12,029 nt of DNA from Desulfobacteraceae bacterium (GCA_011391835.1 JAABPS010000045.1:1-12029); one strand, 5' to 3'; numbered from the stretch's first letter, positions 1 through 7,260 are shown. The notes: a model not told the origin generated them from the letters alone. Made by a program: numbers and translations.

Positions 1-16
1 GACGCTCTTCCGATCT
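1..16 (+). other. Illumina adapter remnant (not genomic)
   Basis: The first 16 bases, GACGCTCTTCCGATCT, are identical to the 3' end of the standard Illumina TruSeq read-1 adapter. They are untrimmed library sequence at a contig end. Genomic sequence starts at about base 17, where the tctA reading frame is in register. Confidence 0.95.
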
Positions 17-833
17 GGATTGCGCCACCACCCGGCAGAATGCCCAGAAGAGATCCGCACAGTGTACCGCGAAACACTGCTGGAACCGCTGTTTTGAATT
101 CTTTCCATGTCAGCCAGAGCCCGGTGAGTTTGCTATTCAGGATATCTCGCTTCTCACGTTTTTCCAGGCTGTTAATAATATCGCAGATGCCAAAAAGCCC
201 CATGGCCAGAGGAACGAAACCAATTCCGTCCGAAAGCTCCAGGATACCGAAAGTGAACCGGTGAGCGCCGCTGGTAATATCGGTACCGACCATTCCCAGA
301 AGCAGGCCGAGCACGATCATGCCGACGGCTTTAAGCATGGAACCGGATGCCAGAACAACAGAACCGATCAACCCGAACACCATCAGAGAAAAGTATTCGG
401 CAGGCCCGAATTTGAAAGCCAGTTCTGAAAGGGGCACAGCCAGCACAGCCAGGACGATGGTTGCGAATGAACCTGCAACGAAGGAACTTATAGCCGCGAT
501 GGAAAGAGCCGCTCCCGCTCTGCCCTGCCGGGCCATCTGGTATCCATCGAGGCAGGTGACCACCGAGGATGCCTCTCCCGGCACATTCACCAGAATGGAC
601 GTGGTTGACCCGCCGTATTGCGCGCCGTAGTAAATTCCTGCCAGCATGATAAGAGCTGAAACCGGCGGCAGAGCAAAAGTGGTGGGCAGCAGAATTGCAA
701 TGGTCTGAACCGGACCGATGCCCGGGAGAACTCCGATCAGGGTGCCGATCAGCGCACCCAGCAGGCAGTAAAATAGATTCATGGGAGATACAGCGGTTTG
801 AAAACCGAGGGATAGATTGAGCAGCAATTCCAT
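17..833 (-). CDS. tctA: Tripartite tricarboxylate transporter, large membrane subunit TctA (3' part cut off by contig end)
   Basis: This is the large integral-membrane subunit of a TctABC-type secondary transporter, which uses the ion gradient to import a carboxylate delivered by the periplasmic TctC protein. The frame stays open from an ATG at 833 to the contig end, about 272 codons; the family is usually about 500 residues, so just over half is present. Seen directly: the N-terminal motif GTLIGVLPGIGP (residues ~30-41), YYGAQYGGSTTSILVN (~68-83), many hydrophobic helices, and a second PGGGA motif at the very end, all typical of TctA. An AGGGAG ribosome site precedes the start. It is the third gene of the operon, 17 nt after tctB. 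Other open frames over this stretch are shadows. The identification is firm; the substrate cannot be read from the sequence. Confidence 0.93.
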
Positions 834-850
834 GGTCTTTCTCCCTATGG

Positions 851-1318
851 TCAGATCCGGCCAACCAAAAACCACGGCCAGATCGGCATATTGAACTCAA
901 GGAAATACACGAAGACCAGAAGAATAATTCCGACAAGAACGGTGGCGTTCAGCAGTGCTTCTTTCCATCGAAATTCATGACTGGCCTTACTGGCCATCAC
1001 CACCAGAACGACCGTAGACAACAGCAGTCCCAGAGGCCGCAGAATAAGACTGAAAAGCACTACCGAAGACAAGATAAAAGCAAGCGGTTTAAACTGCAAT
1101 GAAGGAATTGTCTGCGGTACTCTGGTCCAAACCGTGCTTGTAATAACGTGCGCCGATCCCAATACTGCCAGGAACAAGCCGAGGACGAAGGGGAAGTAAC
1201 CGGGACCCATATTGGCTGCCGAACCTATCTTGTATTTTGCTGAAATATACATAGCCGCCGCCCCAAAGAGGAGAAACATGATCCCGGCGAAAAAATCTTT
1301 GGAGCGGCGGATACGCAT
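851..1318 (-). CDS. tctB: Tripartite tricarboxylate transporter, small membrane subunit TctB
   Basis: Small membrane subunit of the TctABC transporter, 155 residues, with about four transmembrane stretches (roughly residues 9-27, 41-58, 79-108 and 121-140) and the family-typical MGPGYFP segment after the first helix. I chose the ATG at 1318 because it overlaps the tctC stop as TGATG, a translational-coupling arrangement, and because the protein then begins MRIRRSKDFF just before helix 1. A start further upstream at 1360 would add 14 residues lying inside tctC. It is followed 17 nt later by tctA. TctB sequences diverge fast, so the call rests on length, topology and operon position as well as the motif. 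Confidence 0.88.
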   Translation of the reverse strand: MRIRRSKDFFAGIMFLLFGAAAMYISAKYKIGSAANMGPGYFPFVLGLFLAVLGSAHVITSTVWTRVPQTIPSLQFKPLAFILSSVVLFSLILRPLGLLLSTVVLVVMASKASHEFRWKEALLNATVLVGIILLVFVYFLEFNMPIWPWFLVGRI

Positions 1319-2292
1319 CACTCTGCCTTGAACCCCGAGGCTTTGATAACGGGTGTCCACCGCTCTCTATCCTTCTTCAGGATTGCAGCAAACTCCTCGG
1401 GCGTGGTTCCTGAAGGATCGTTCCCTATGCCCTGGATTTTTTGCGTAACATCGGGCATTTTGATTGCCATGGCGATTGCCGCGCTCAGCTTATCTATGAT
1501 TGCTTTTGGCGTCTTGGCCGGGACAACAAAGGCGTTCCAACCCACTCCCTCGATTTCCGGCAACCCCTGCTCCTTGAAAGTCGGGATATCCGGTTTCTTT
1601 CGGGCCGTGCCTGCTGTCGCCAGAATACGGATTTTGTCCGGGTGGTAGGCGGATTGAGTGTCATAAGCATCGACCCCGATGGGGATCTGTCCGCCGATCA
1701 GGGCTGTCACCAAGGGTCCGGAACCGTTATAGGACGAATGTACCATTTCAACACCTGCGGCTTTGCTGATCATGAGCCCGAAAAAATGGGGCAGACTCCC
1801 GGCAGCCGGAGATCCGAAATTGGCCTGATTGGGGTTCTTCTTGATCCACTCGATCAGCTCCTTAACATTCTTAACCGGCGAGCTGACTGGAACCGACACG
1901 CAAAACTGGTATGTACTGATGAGAGATACGAGTGCAAAATCGGTGTCAGGATTATAGGCCAGTTTTGGGAATATGACGGGAGCCACAACAAAAAGGGCTG
2001 GATTTACCAGCAAGACAGTAGTGCCGTCCGCGGGCTGATTTTTGGCATATTCAACCCCGATTCGGCCGCCTGCGCCCGGTTTGTTTTCCACAATGACCTG
2101 CTGGCCCAGAGAATCCTTTAGTTTATCGGCTATGAGCCGGGCCTGCACATCCGATCCTCCTCCGGCAGGGTAAGGTACAATGATTTTGATTGTTCCCTTG
2201 ATCTCCTGAGCCAAAGGCACTCCGGCCCACAAAAGGCCCACGATAAGCACAATTAACAGAATAATATAAGGCCGATTTATGAAAGGACGCAT
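1318..2292 (-). CDS. tctC: Periplasmic carboxylate-binding protein, TctC/Bug family
   Basis: Extracytoplasmic solute receptor that captures a carboxylate and hands it to TctAB. The 324-residue length is normal for the family. An N-terminal signal peptide has a basic start, a hydrophobic core at about residues 9-23 and likely cleavage after PLA (~28). The hallmark VPYPAGGGSD lies at residues ~39-48 of the precursor, followed by NKPGAGG and, later, GSPAAGSLPH and GVDAYDT, typical of Bug-family ligand loops. A GGAGG site six bases before the ATG supports the start. First gene of the operon, divergent from the GntR regulator. Bug proteins bind very different acids (citrate, aspartate, nicotinate, aromatic acids), so no ligand is assigned. 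Confidence 0.94.
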   Translation of the reverse strand: MRPFINRPYIILLIVLIVGLLWAGVPLAQEIKGTIKIIVPYPAGGGSDVQARLIADKLKDSLGQQVIVENKPGAGGRIGVEYAKNQPADGTTVLLVNPALFVVAPVIFPKLAYNPDTDFALVSLISTYQFCVSVPVSSPVKNVKELIEWIKKNPNQANFGSPAAGSLPHFFGLMISKAAGVEMVHSSYNGSGPLVTALIGGQIPIGVDAYDTQSAYHPDKIRILATAGTARKKPDIPTFKEQGLPEIEGVGWNAFVVPAKTPKAIIDKLSAAIAMAIKMPDVTQKIQGIGNDPSGTTPEEFAAILKKDRERWTPVIKASGFKAE

Positions 2293-2367
2293 AGCAAACC
2301 TCCATCTAAAATTGTGGTGTAAAATGAATTTCCCCCAGACTATTAATTATTTCGTTGCTAAAGATGC

Positions 2368-2400
2368 TTGACTTATATTGTCTAATGTTATACATATAAT
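2368..2400 (+). promoter_or_regulatory. Candidate promoter of the GntR regulator
   Basis: TTGACT (2368-2373) is followed by TATACA at 2389-2394 (15-base spacing) or a perfect TATAAT at 2395-2400 (21-base spacing). Neither spacing is ideal, so the assignment is weaker than for the opposing promoter. The two -35 boxes create the GCTTGAC/GTCAAGC inverted repeat at 2366-2372 and 2410-2416. Confidence 0.35.
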
Positions 2401-2414
2401 GTTAATTGTGTCAA
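2387..2414 (-). promoter_or_regulatory. Candidate sigma-70 promoter of the tctCBA operon
   Basis: Reading the minus strand, a perfect TTGACA (2414-2409) is followed after 16 bases by TATAAC (2392-2387). Transcription would start near 2380, leaving a leader of about 90 bases before tctC. Seen in sequence; activity is inferred. Confidence 0.55.
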
Positions 2415-2430
2415 GCTATTATTTGTTTCA

Positions 2431-2458
2431 GAATTATTATGTATGAATTATTATGTAT
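2431..2458. repeat. 14-bp perfect tandem duplication
   Basis: GAATTATTATGTAT occurs twice back to back (2431-2444 and 2445-2458). The decayed second copy of this intergenic region carries the unit once (4136-4149), so the duplication or loss came after the two copies separated. Confidence 0.9.
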
Positions 2459-2508
2459 ATGATATTTAAAACGCAAATGGATAAAATGTCATAAATACCT
2501 TTTAAAAT

Positions 2509-3240
2509 ATGATGAAATTCAGACCTGTAAAACAGAATCGAATTGCAATCGGGATTGTCAACCAGCTTAAGGGGGCTATTCTATCAGGACAATTCAAGTC
2601 AGGCGAACGGATGCCCACTGAGCGTGAGTTGACGGAGCAGTTTCAGGTGAGTCGCGTAGTTGTTCGGGAAGCCGTCCGGGAGCTCGAAATCAAAGGGCTG
2701 GTCAAAATCCTCCAGGGACCGACCGGCGGGGCTTATGTTGCCGACCTTTCATTTGACCAACTCAACAATGCCCTCATGGATCTTTTTCTGTGCAACAAGC
2801 TTTCGGTGTCCGAGTTGATCAGCACGCGAATCCTCATAGAGATGGAAATTGTCCGGCTAGCCGCAAAAAAGGTGAATCCTGAGTTCGTTCGGCGGCTGCA
2901 AGAGGCTTTAGAGGCCGAGGCATTTGAAGATCTCTCACATACTGAATTTGTTTTCAACCGTCTGATGGTACATAAGATACTGGCGGAAATGTGCGGCAAT
3001 CGACTCCTTCAGGCTATTGCAAGCTCCCTTCACCTCTTGATCGGGGAACTTCTTTTGGAGGTAAAGCCGGCCAACAAAATCATTCATCGGCAGGAGGAAC
3101 ATGCAGAGATTGTCCGCGCCGTTTTGACAAAAGACGCTGCCGCCGCTGAAGAGGCCATGGAAAGACATCTCAGCAGTGTGGGCAACAAGTTGATTCGACT
3201 GGAAGAAGCCTACCGCAAGCGAAAAAAACTGGCCATGTAA
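2509..3240 (+). CDS. GntR-family transcriptional regulator, FadR/FCD type
   Basis: Predicted DNA-binding regulator of 243 residues, the usual length for FCD-type GntR proteins. An N-terminal winged helix-turn-helix covers about residues 10-78, including GERMPTERELTEQF, the recognition-helix region VSRVVVREAV and the wing GPTGGAYVAD. A helical FCD ligand-binding domain fills about 95-230 and keeps three histidines where FCD proteins usually bind metal (about H155, H199, H220) plus the HKILAEMCGN motif. The acidic residue usually found five before the first histidine appears to be Asn. Two adjacent ATGs (2509, 2512) are possible starts, with no clear ribosome site. Divergent from tctCBA, it most likely represses that operon until its acid ligand appears; this is inferred from context. 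Confidence 0.9.
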   Translation: MMKFRPVKQNRIAIGIVNQLKGAILSGQFKSGERMPTERELTEQFQVSRVVVREAVRELEIKGLVKILQGPTGGAYVADLSFDQLNNALMDLFLCNKLSVSELISTRILIEMEIVRLAAKKVNPEFVRRLQEALEAEAFEDLSHTEFVFNRLMVHKILAEMCGNRLLQAIASSLHLLIGELLLEVKPANKIIHRQEEHAEIVRAVLTKDAAAAEEAMERHLSSVGNKLIRLEEAYRKRKKLAM

Positions 3241-3256
3241 GGGCGGGTGGAGGAAA

Positions 3257-3400
3257 GTGAAAATCGTTTCCAGAGAAGTCATTCCCATCAGCATCTCGCG
3301 TGAATTCAAAAGCAGCCGCTTAACAATCCCATCTAACGTATTTAGGGGATATTTTGTGGACGCCCGCGTTTTTATGCGTTTTTACTCTTTGCAGAGTTAA
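3257..3400 (+). pseudogene. 47-codon fragment resembling an enolase-superfamily N-terminus
   Basis: A GTG start preceded by GGAGG (short, three-base spacing) opens a 47-codon frame beginning MKIVSREVIPISIS. The MKIxxxEVIPIxIP pattern is how mandelate-racemase/muconate-lactonizing enzymes of the enolase superfamily usually begin, but these are about 350-400 residues and this frame stops at 3398. Such enzymes are common beside GntR/FCD regulators and TctABC transporters, so a truncated sugar-acid dehydratase is a reasonable reading. It lies 16 nt after the regulator in the same direction. The similarity is by eye over a short stretch; it could also be an unrelated short ORF. Confidence 0.35.
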
Positions 3401-3438
3401 AAACCAATGCCCTCCAACAACCTCCCGAAGAGTCGGTT

Positions 3439-3666
3439 TTAAAATCGTCCGTAATCCAGTGGTGGCTGTAATGAGGCGTGGATTGCCTTTTTGAAGGGTT
3501 GCCGAATGTCGGAATTGATAATGTCTGGTAATGTTGTTCCGAAGCTGATCATTTCCACGCCCACATTGTTTTGAAACATGGATAACAATTTCCGGCCAAC
3601 AAACTGCTGCATATATATAATGTGTCCAAGACGCATGGGACTGTTGAAATGCGGGTTTAATAACAA
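3439..3666 (-). other. Possible gene fragment, unidentified
   Basis: A minus-strand frame of up to 75 codons reads MQQFVGRKLLSMFQNNVGVE over its middle and ends DYGRF. Its amino-acid composition looks protein-like, with alternating hydrophobic positions and no low complexity, unlike the neighbouring repeat block. No ribosome site supports its ATG and I do not recognise the family. It may be the surviving 3' end of a decayed gene in this scrap zone, or chance. No function is offered. Confidence 0.22.
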
Positions 3667-3703
3667 TAATGCATATGATTTGTTAATAAATATTAAAGAG
3701 ATA

Positions 3704-3932
3704 GGGTTCGAGGATTCGAGGGTTCAAGGGGTCGAGTGATGATAAGGCAAGAGACGTGAGGCGTAAGGCGTAAGAGCGTGAGAGCGTAAGAGCGCACCTC
3801 GTGAAGCGTGAGAGCGTGAAGAGTAAAAGGAACAGAAGCATAAAGTAATAAAAATGAAGAAAAAAGGGTTCGAAGATTCGAGGGGTCAAGAATTCGAGGG
3901 TTCAAGAGCTGGTAAGGGAATAGGCGGAAGGC
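3704..3932. repeat. Low-complexity dispersed-repeat block (GAGGCGTAAGAGCGTGAG type)
   Basis: The stretch is built from short related units. A TTCGAGGATTCGAGGGTTCAAG-like block (3704-3737) recurs as a variant at 3866-3908. Between them are about 100 bases of GCGTAAGAGCGTGAGAGCG-like units, strongly purine-rich on the plus strand. Minus-strand frames through it give low-complexity 'NPRILEPLNP' peptides that are not real proteins. From memory, blocks of this style recur between genes in some deltaproteobacterial genomes; their function is unknown. Confidence 0.8.
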
Positions 3933-3996
3933 GTGATAGCGCGCTTTACATTTGCGGACTTAATGGCGGAGATCGGCAAGGACTGAACTCATTTAT
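3927..3996 (+). repeat. Direct repeat R1: decayed 3' end of a small ORF
   Basis: These bases align with 7353-7422, roughly 80% identical by eye over the core 63 bases and in the same orientation. In the matching frame they read VIARFTFADLMAEIGKD-stop, against VIAHSKFANLMAKIDKD-stop in the downstream copy. An in-frame TAG at 3921 lies just upstream, so only the last 15-20 codons survive here. R1 and R2 bracket the dynamin/DUF697 module. Confidence 0.75.
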
Positions 3997-4201
3997 AGCA
4001 AACCTCCATCTATAATTGTGGTGTAAAATGTACTTCCCCCAGACTATTAATTTTTTCATTGGAAAAGATGCTCGACTTATATTGTCTAATATTATACATA
4101 TAGTGTTAATTGTGACGAAGCTATTGTTCGTGTCAGAATTATTATGTATTTGATATTTTAAATACAATTGGATAAAATGTTAAAAATAAATTTTAAAATA
4201 T
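3995..4201. repeat. Decayed second copy of the tctC-gntR control region
   Basis: This 207 bp segment is a direct-orientation duplicate of 2291-2510, roughly 85-90% identical by eye. It includes the minus-strand ribosome-site region, the ATTGTCTAATxTTATACATAT core and the ATAAAATG segments. Homology begins and ends almost exactly at the two divergent start codons of copy 1, neither of which is preserved here, and no flanking coding sequence is shared. The plus-strand TTGACT has become TCGACT and the minus-strand TTGACA is lost, so it is probably no longer an efficient promoter. Copy 1 carries an extra 14-base unit. Confidence 0.9.
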
Positions 4202-4348
4202 AATTTCATCCGGGGTGTCCATAACTTAAGGAATTACTACCTTTTTAACATGGATTATTTACTTTCTTACGGGCATCACCGATACCGACTAACTCCGTCT
4301 CCAATTCCCTCCAAAAGTTTTAATAATTTAACCAGATAGCAGTTATTT

Positions 4349-4352
4349 GGAG
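4349..4352 (+). promoter_or_regulatory. Ribosome binding site deciding the dynamin-like GTPase start
   Basis: GGAG sits six bases before the ATG at 4359. The longer frame opening with TTG at 4347 would overlap this site, so the ATG is preferred. Confidence 0.7.
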
Positions 4353-4358
4353 AATAAT

Positions 4359-6329
4359 ATGAATAATTCTTCCTCTATTATCAGAACAAATCATACTCGT
4401 ATTTTTCTGCAACAAATTGACAATATTCTAAAACATTGGCAAACACTCGATTTCAAAAACATCTTCAATAGCGCCCATTTTGAATCAATAATAATTGATA
4501 TTGACCGTGCCAGGCGGCAATTTGATTCCAAGCTGTTTTTTATTGTCGTGTTTGGACCACTAAAGGCAGGTAAGTCCACTTTAACAAATGCGCTCGCCGG
4601 TGAATATGTTAGTCCCGCCGGTTTCGGAAAGGAAACCACGCGACGTCCATCTTTAGTTATTTATTCAGAACAATCAGGGATTGACCAATACTTTTCCACT
4701 GACCCTGAGATCAATCAACGCTTAAGTCAACATAGAACGAAAAAAGATGACAGAAAAATCGATTTAACCGAAGACGAAAAAAAAATGGACGACAAAGTCC
4801 GGGAAGCTTTCGACCAGGTAGCAGACTATATTCGTGGGATCAGAACCAAAGATGAACTTCAAAACAGAGTCCGGATCAACTCTCTTCCCTTGAATAGCTA
4901 TAACTTGGAACAAACACTGACAGAAGACCTCCTCAATGAACCCCTTTTCACCGTCATCCGGTGCAAGGGGGGTAACTTATTGAACTATGGTGTCGCCATA
5001 GTTGATATGCCTGGATTGGATGGAAGTCGTACTAACTGGCGTGAGGACCCTATTCATGAATGGGTTATCAAGCGAGCTGAATTTTTCCTTTTTGTCCAAA
5101 GTTCTGTGGCGGCATGGAATAGTGAAACACGAGATTTCGTCCAGCATGTTATTGCGCAAAGCACGAGACCGCCCATTTGGCTTATTCAAAACATTTTCGA
5201 TGCCAGCCATTGGCAACCGGTTGAGAAAAGAAAGAAGGCTGAGGAAGATCAACGGGAGGAAGGGAAAAAGCGTGTAATCGAATTGATGGATGAAGCGCCT
5301 CGTTCTGTTTTAGGAATCAATATCGGTTTGGCCTGGGATGGAAGGCATGAAAATAATAAGGAATGGCTTGAGCGTTCAGATTTCTCCAATTTCGAATCCG
5401 GTTTAGCACAGGTATTACACTCCGAACGAGCCTTGATTCAGGAAAGAAATCACATGGAAAATTTTCGTCAACAGATCTCCAAAGCAAATAATAAATTACT
5501 TAAGATCGCTCAATACATCGAGAAATTTAGGAATGATCATAATAAAAGGCGTGAAAAACTTAGTGAAGCGTTAAAACTGTTCGATGCTGTAGATTACCGA
5601 AGTGATTGGGAAAGTGCTATCAAAGGAGAGATTGCTACAATAGCGGAAGACGCAAAAAAGCCCTGGCTTGAAAATTTAAGTATTGAAACCGAGAAGCTAA
5701 AGAATAAGTACAACCGAAAAACACCCGGCAAAGAGATAAACAGTGAAATTAAAAATATAGCAACCAGATTAGCCACGAATGGCGCTAATAAATATTTCAT
5801 GAAAACGCTTCGACTTCCGCAATACGTGAAGTTGGCTAACAAATATTGTCTGCCGGCGGAACAGAACGCAATCAATAGTTGCAGGCAATTGCTTGAAGAA
5901 CTTAACTTGCAGGGATTACCAGCAGCAGTCTCTCCCTCAGCTGATGATTTGCCATCTATATTGCATGAACCCTTTTCACAAAGCAACCTGAAAGAGAGAC
6001 CTTGGTATTTGGTGGGAGAACAAGTATATGATGGCGGAGAAACCAGGAGTTGGATTGACGAATACGTGTCTAACGAATGGATTAAACAGATAGAAGAAAG
6101 AGTTGATTTGTGGAAGGACCAATTGCTTACTGATCATTTTGCGACTTATTGTGAAGTGCGGCGAAAACATTATTATACACATATACAACGGCATATTTCA
6201 GATTTTGAAGCAAAAGCAAGTCCCATTGAAAATGCTATCGATAAGGCAAACATAATAATTAAAGAGATGAAAGATTCATTATTAAATGTTGAGACATCAT
6301 TAGCCAATGCTATTGGCTCAATTAAATAA
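4359..6329 (+). CDS. Bacterial dynamin-like GTPase
   Basis: Large GTPase of 656 residues from the preferred ATG. Seen: P-loop GPLKAGKST at about residues 66-74, a switch-I-type ETTRRP (~93-98), and DMPG of the G3/Walker B motif at about 216-219. Long charged helical regions follow (about 285-460), with a coiled-coil-like C-terminus (~605-656). No transmembrane helix is evident. This layout fits the dynamin superfamily (Dynamin_N). The G4 site, normally T/NKxD, appears as QNIFD (~277-281), lacking the usual lysine. It is followed closely by a DUF697 membrane protein, which probably anchors it, and by a small ORF; together they look like an operon. The DNA is more AT-rich than either flank. Known bacterial dynamins remodel membranes or protect them under stress or phage attack; the role here is unknown. 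Confidence 0.8.
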   Translation: MNNSSSIIRTNHTRIFLQQIDNILKHWQTLDFKNIFNSAHFESIIIDIDRARRQFDSKLFFIVVFGPLKAGKSTLTNALAGEYVSPAGFGKETTRRPSLVIYSEQSGIDQYFSTDPEINQRLSQHRTKKDDRKIDLTEDEKKMDDKVREAFDQVADYIRGIRTKDELQNRVRINSLPLNSYNLEQTLTEDLLNEPLFTVIRCKGGNLLNYGVAIVDMPGLDGSRTNWREDPIHEWVIKRAEFFLFVQSSVAAWNSETRDFVQHVIAQSTRPPIWLIQNIFDASHWQPVEKRKKAEEDQREEGKKRVIELMDEAPRSVLGINIGLAWDGRHENNKEWLERSDFSNFESGLAQVLHSERALIQERNHMENFRQQISKANNKLLKIAQYIEKFRNDHNKRREKLSEALKLFDAVDYRSDWESAIKGEIATIAEDAKKPWLENLSIETEKLKNKYNRKTPGKEINSEIKNIATRLATNGANKYFMKTLRLPQYVKLANKYCLPAEQNAINSCRQLLEELNLQGLPAAVSPSADDLPSILHEPFSQSNLKERPWYLVGEQVYDGGETRSWIDEYVSNEWIKQIEERVDLWKDQLLTDHFATYCEVRRKHYYTHIQRHISDFEAKASPIENAIDKANIIIKEMKDSLLNVETSLANAIGSIK

Positions 6330-6331
6330 AC

Positions 6332-6336
6332 AGGAG
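6332..6336 (+). promoter_or_regulatory. Ribosome binding site deciding the DUF697 gene start
   Basis: AGGAG lies six bases before a TTG at 6343. The alternative ATG at 6307 lies inside the upstream gene, has no visible site, and would place this AGGAG within the coding region. Confidence 0.65.
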
Positions 6337-6342
6337 ATCGTT

Positions 6343-7260
6343 TTGAAAAAAATATCCAATCGAACTATCTGGGTTTTTTGGTTTCCATTGGGACTTGCAG
6401 CAATCTTGTTTTTACTTGTAACCTTTATCGGAAATATTCTTGTCATAGGTTCCAAGCTGGAAACTTTCCATCCAGCCGTAGAATGGATCTTTTATATCGG
6501 ATTGATGCTGATCTCTCTCTGGGTGATAGTTACTCCATTGATTGACGTTCTTTCCAAACCCGTTCTGTCTTTGGATGATATAGTCTCAGGAACGAATAAG
6601 ACCGGCTACAAGACGATAAAAAAAGTTGCACGACAAATGATCGATTCAGGAATACTTCCTATAGAACATCATAATAAACTGGCGGGTGCCCTCAGGCTGG
6701 GCAGCGATCTCCGTGTACCATTATCTACCGCAATAACCATGCAAAATGAATCAGCAAGAAATATTATTCATGATCATGCCGTGCTTGTTTTTATTTCTAC
6801 TACTATCTCTCAAAACGGCCGTTTGGATGCTATAGCTGTTTTAGGCTCCAATTTACGTTTAGTGCGATCTTTGGTAATAAATTTGGGATATCGTCCGCCA
6901 TTACCCGTTTTAATCAAGATATACGCCCAGATATTTTTATCGGCGCTTATAGCCGACCAGATTGATGACTTTGATGTTGAAGGCGTTTTAGGCCAATTTG
7001 GATCGGGAGTAATTGCTTCAATTCCAGGTTCCACGCTGCTTATAAATTCAATATTAGATGGAACTATTAATGCTCTGCTCACTCTGAGGATTGGATTTGT
7101 AACCCAGAAATTTCTTTTAAACGCTGGAGGATCATTATCAAGAAACGAAATTAGAAAAATTGCGAATCGTGAAGCCCGCCGGGAATTGAAATCTGTCTGG
7201 ATGGATGCTTTGCCTGTATTACCAAGTACGATAAAGCAACTTGTGCAGAAATTTATTTGA
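6343..7260 (+). CDS. DUF697 (YcjF-like) membrane protein, partner of the dynamin-like GTPase
   Basis: Integral membrane protein of 305 residues from a TTG start (317 if the upstream ATG at 6307 is used). Two transmembrane helices occupy about residues 10-34 and 46-67. A C-terminal domain resembles DUF697: AVLVFISTTISQNGRLDAIA, SNLRLVRSLVINLGYRPPLP, then a small-residue-rich hydrophobic stretch with GSGVIASIPGSTLLIN, as in E. coli YcjF. It starts 13 nt after the GTPase gene. In E. coli YcjF is encoded next to the P-loop protein YcjX, so a GTPase-DUF697 pairing has precedent, though here the GTPase is dynamin-like. I infer that it tethers or responds to the GTPase at the inner membrane. The family call is by eye. 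Confidence 0.75.
   Translation: MKKISNRTIWVFWFPLGLAAILFLLVTFIGNILVIGSKLETFHPAVEWIFYIGLMLISLWVIVTPLIDVLSKPVLSLDDIVSGTNKTGYKTIKKVARQMIDSGILPIEHHNKLAGALRLGSDLRVPLSTAITMQNESARNIIHDHAVLVFISTTISQNGRLDAIAVLGSNLRLVRSLVINLGYRPPLPVLIKIYAQIFLSALIADQIDDFDVEGVLGQFGSGVIASIPGSTLLINSILDGTINALLTLRIGFVTQKFLLNAGGSLSRNEIRKIANREARRELKSVWMDALPVLPSTIKQLVQKFI

Larger units (their letters stand above)
2291..2510. promoter_or_regulatory. Divergent control region between tctC and the GntR gene (copy 1)
   Basis: This 220 bp AT-rich gap drives both the minus-strand tct operon and the plus-strand regulator. The best promoter elements face each other and overlap in the middle. A palindrome TTATA-ca-TATAA (2388-2399) and a direct repeat TAATGTTA (2383-2390 and 2397-2404) lie over both -10 regions and are candidate binding sites for the adjacent GntR/FCD repressor. 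A 14-base tandem duplication sits at 2431-2458. The whole region occurs again, decayed, at 3995-4201. The regulatory role is inferred from position; operator assignment is tentative. Confidence 0.7.

Noticed and set aside
331..936. Long open frame on the minus strand (201 codons)
   Set aside because: It is a shadow in another frame of tctA and the end of tctB, whose true frame gives clear family motifs.
1441..2121. Plus-strand open frame of 226 codons
   Set aside because: Antisense shadow of tctC; no ribosome site and no family features.
3379..3403. TTTTTACTCT-TTGC-AGAGTTAAAAA hairpin after the enolase-like fragment
   Set aside because: The T-run precedes and the A-run follows the stem on both strands, the wrong polarity for an intrinsic terminator, and the stem is only five strong pairs.
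3683..3905. Minus-strand frames of 68-70 codons
   Set aside because: They translate the low-complexity repeat block into repetitive 'NPRILEP' peptides and are not genes.
4250..4339. 29-codon ATG frame upstream of the dynamin-like GTPase
   Set aside because: No ribosome site and no recognisable features; likely chance.
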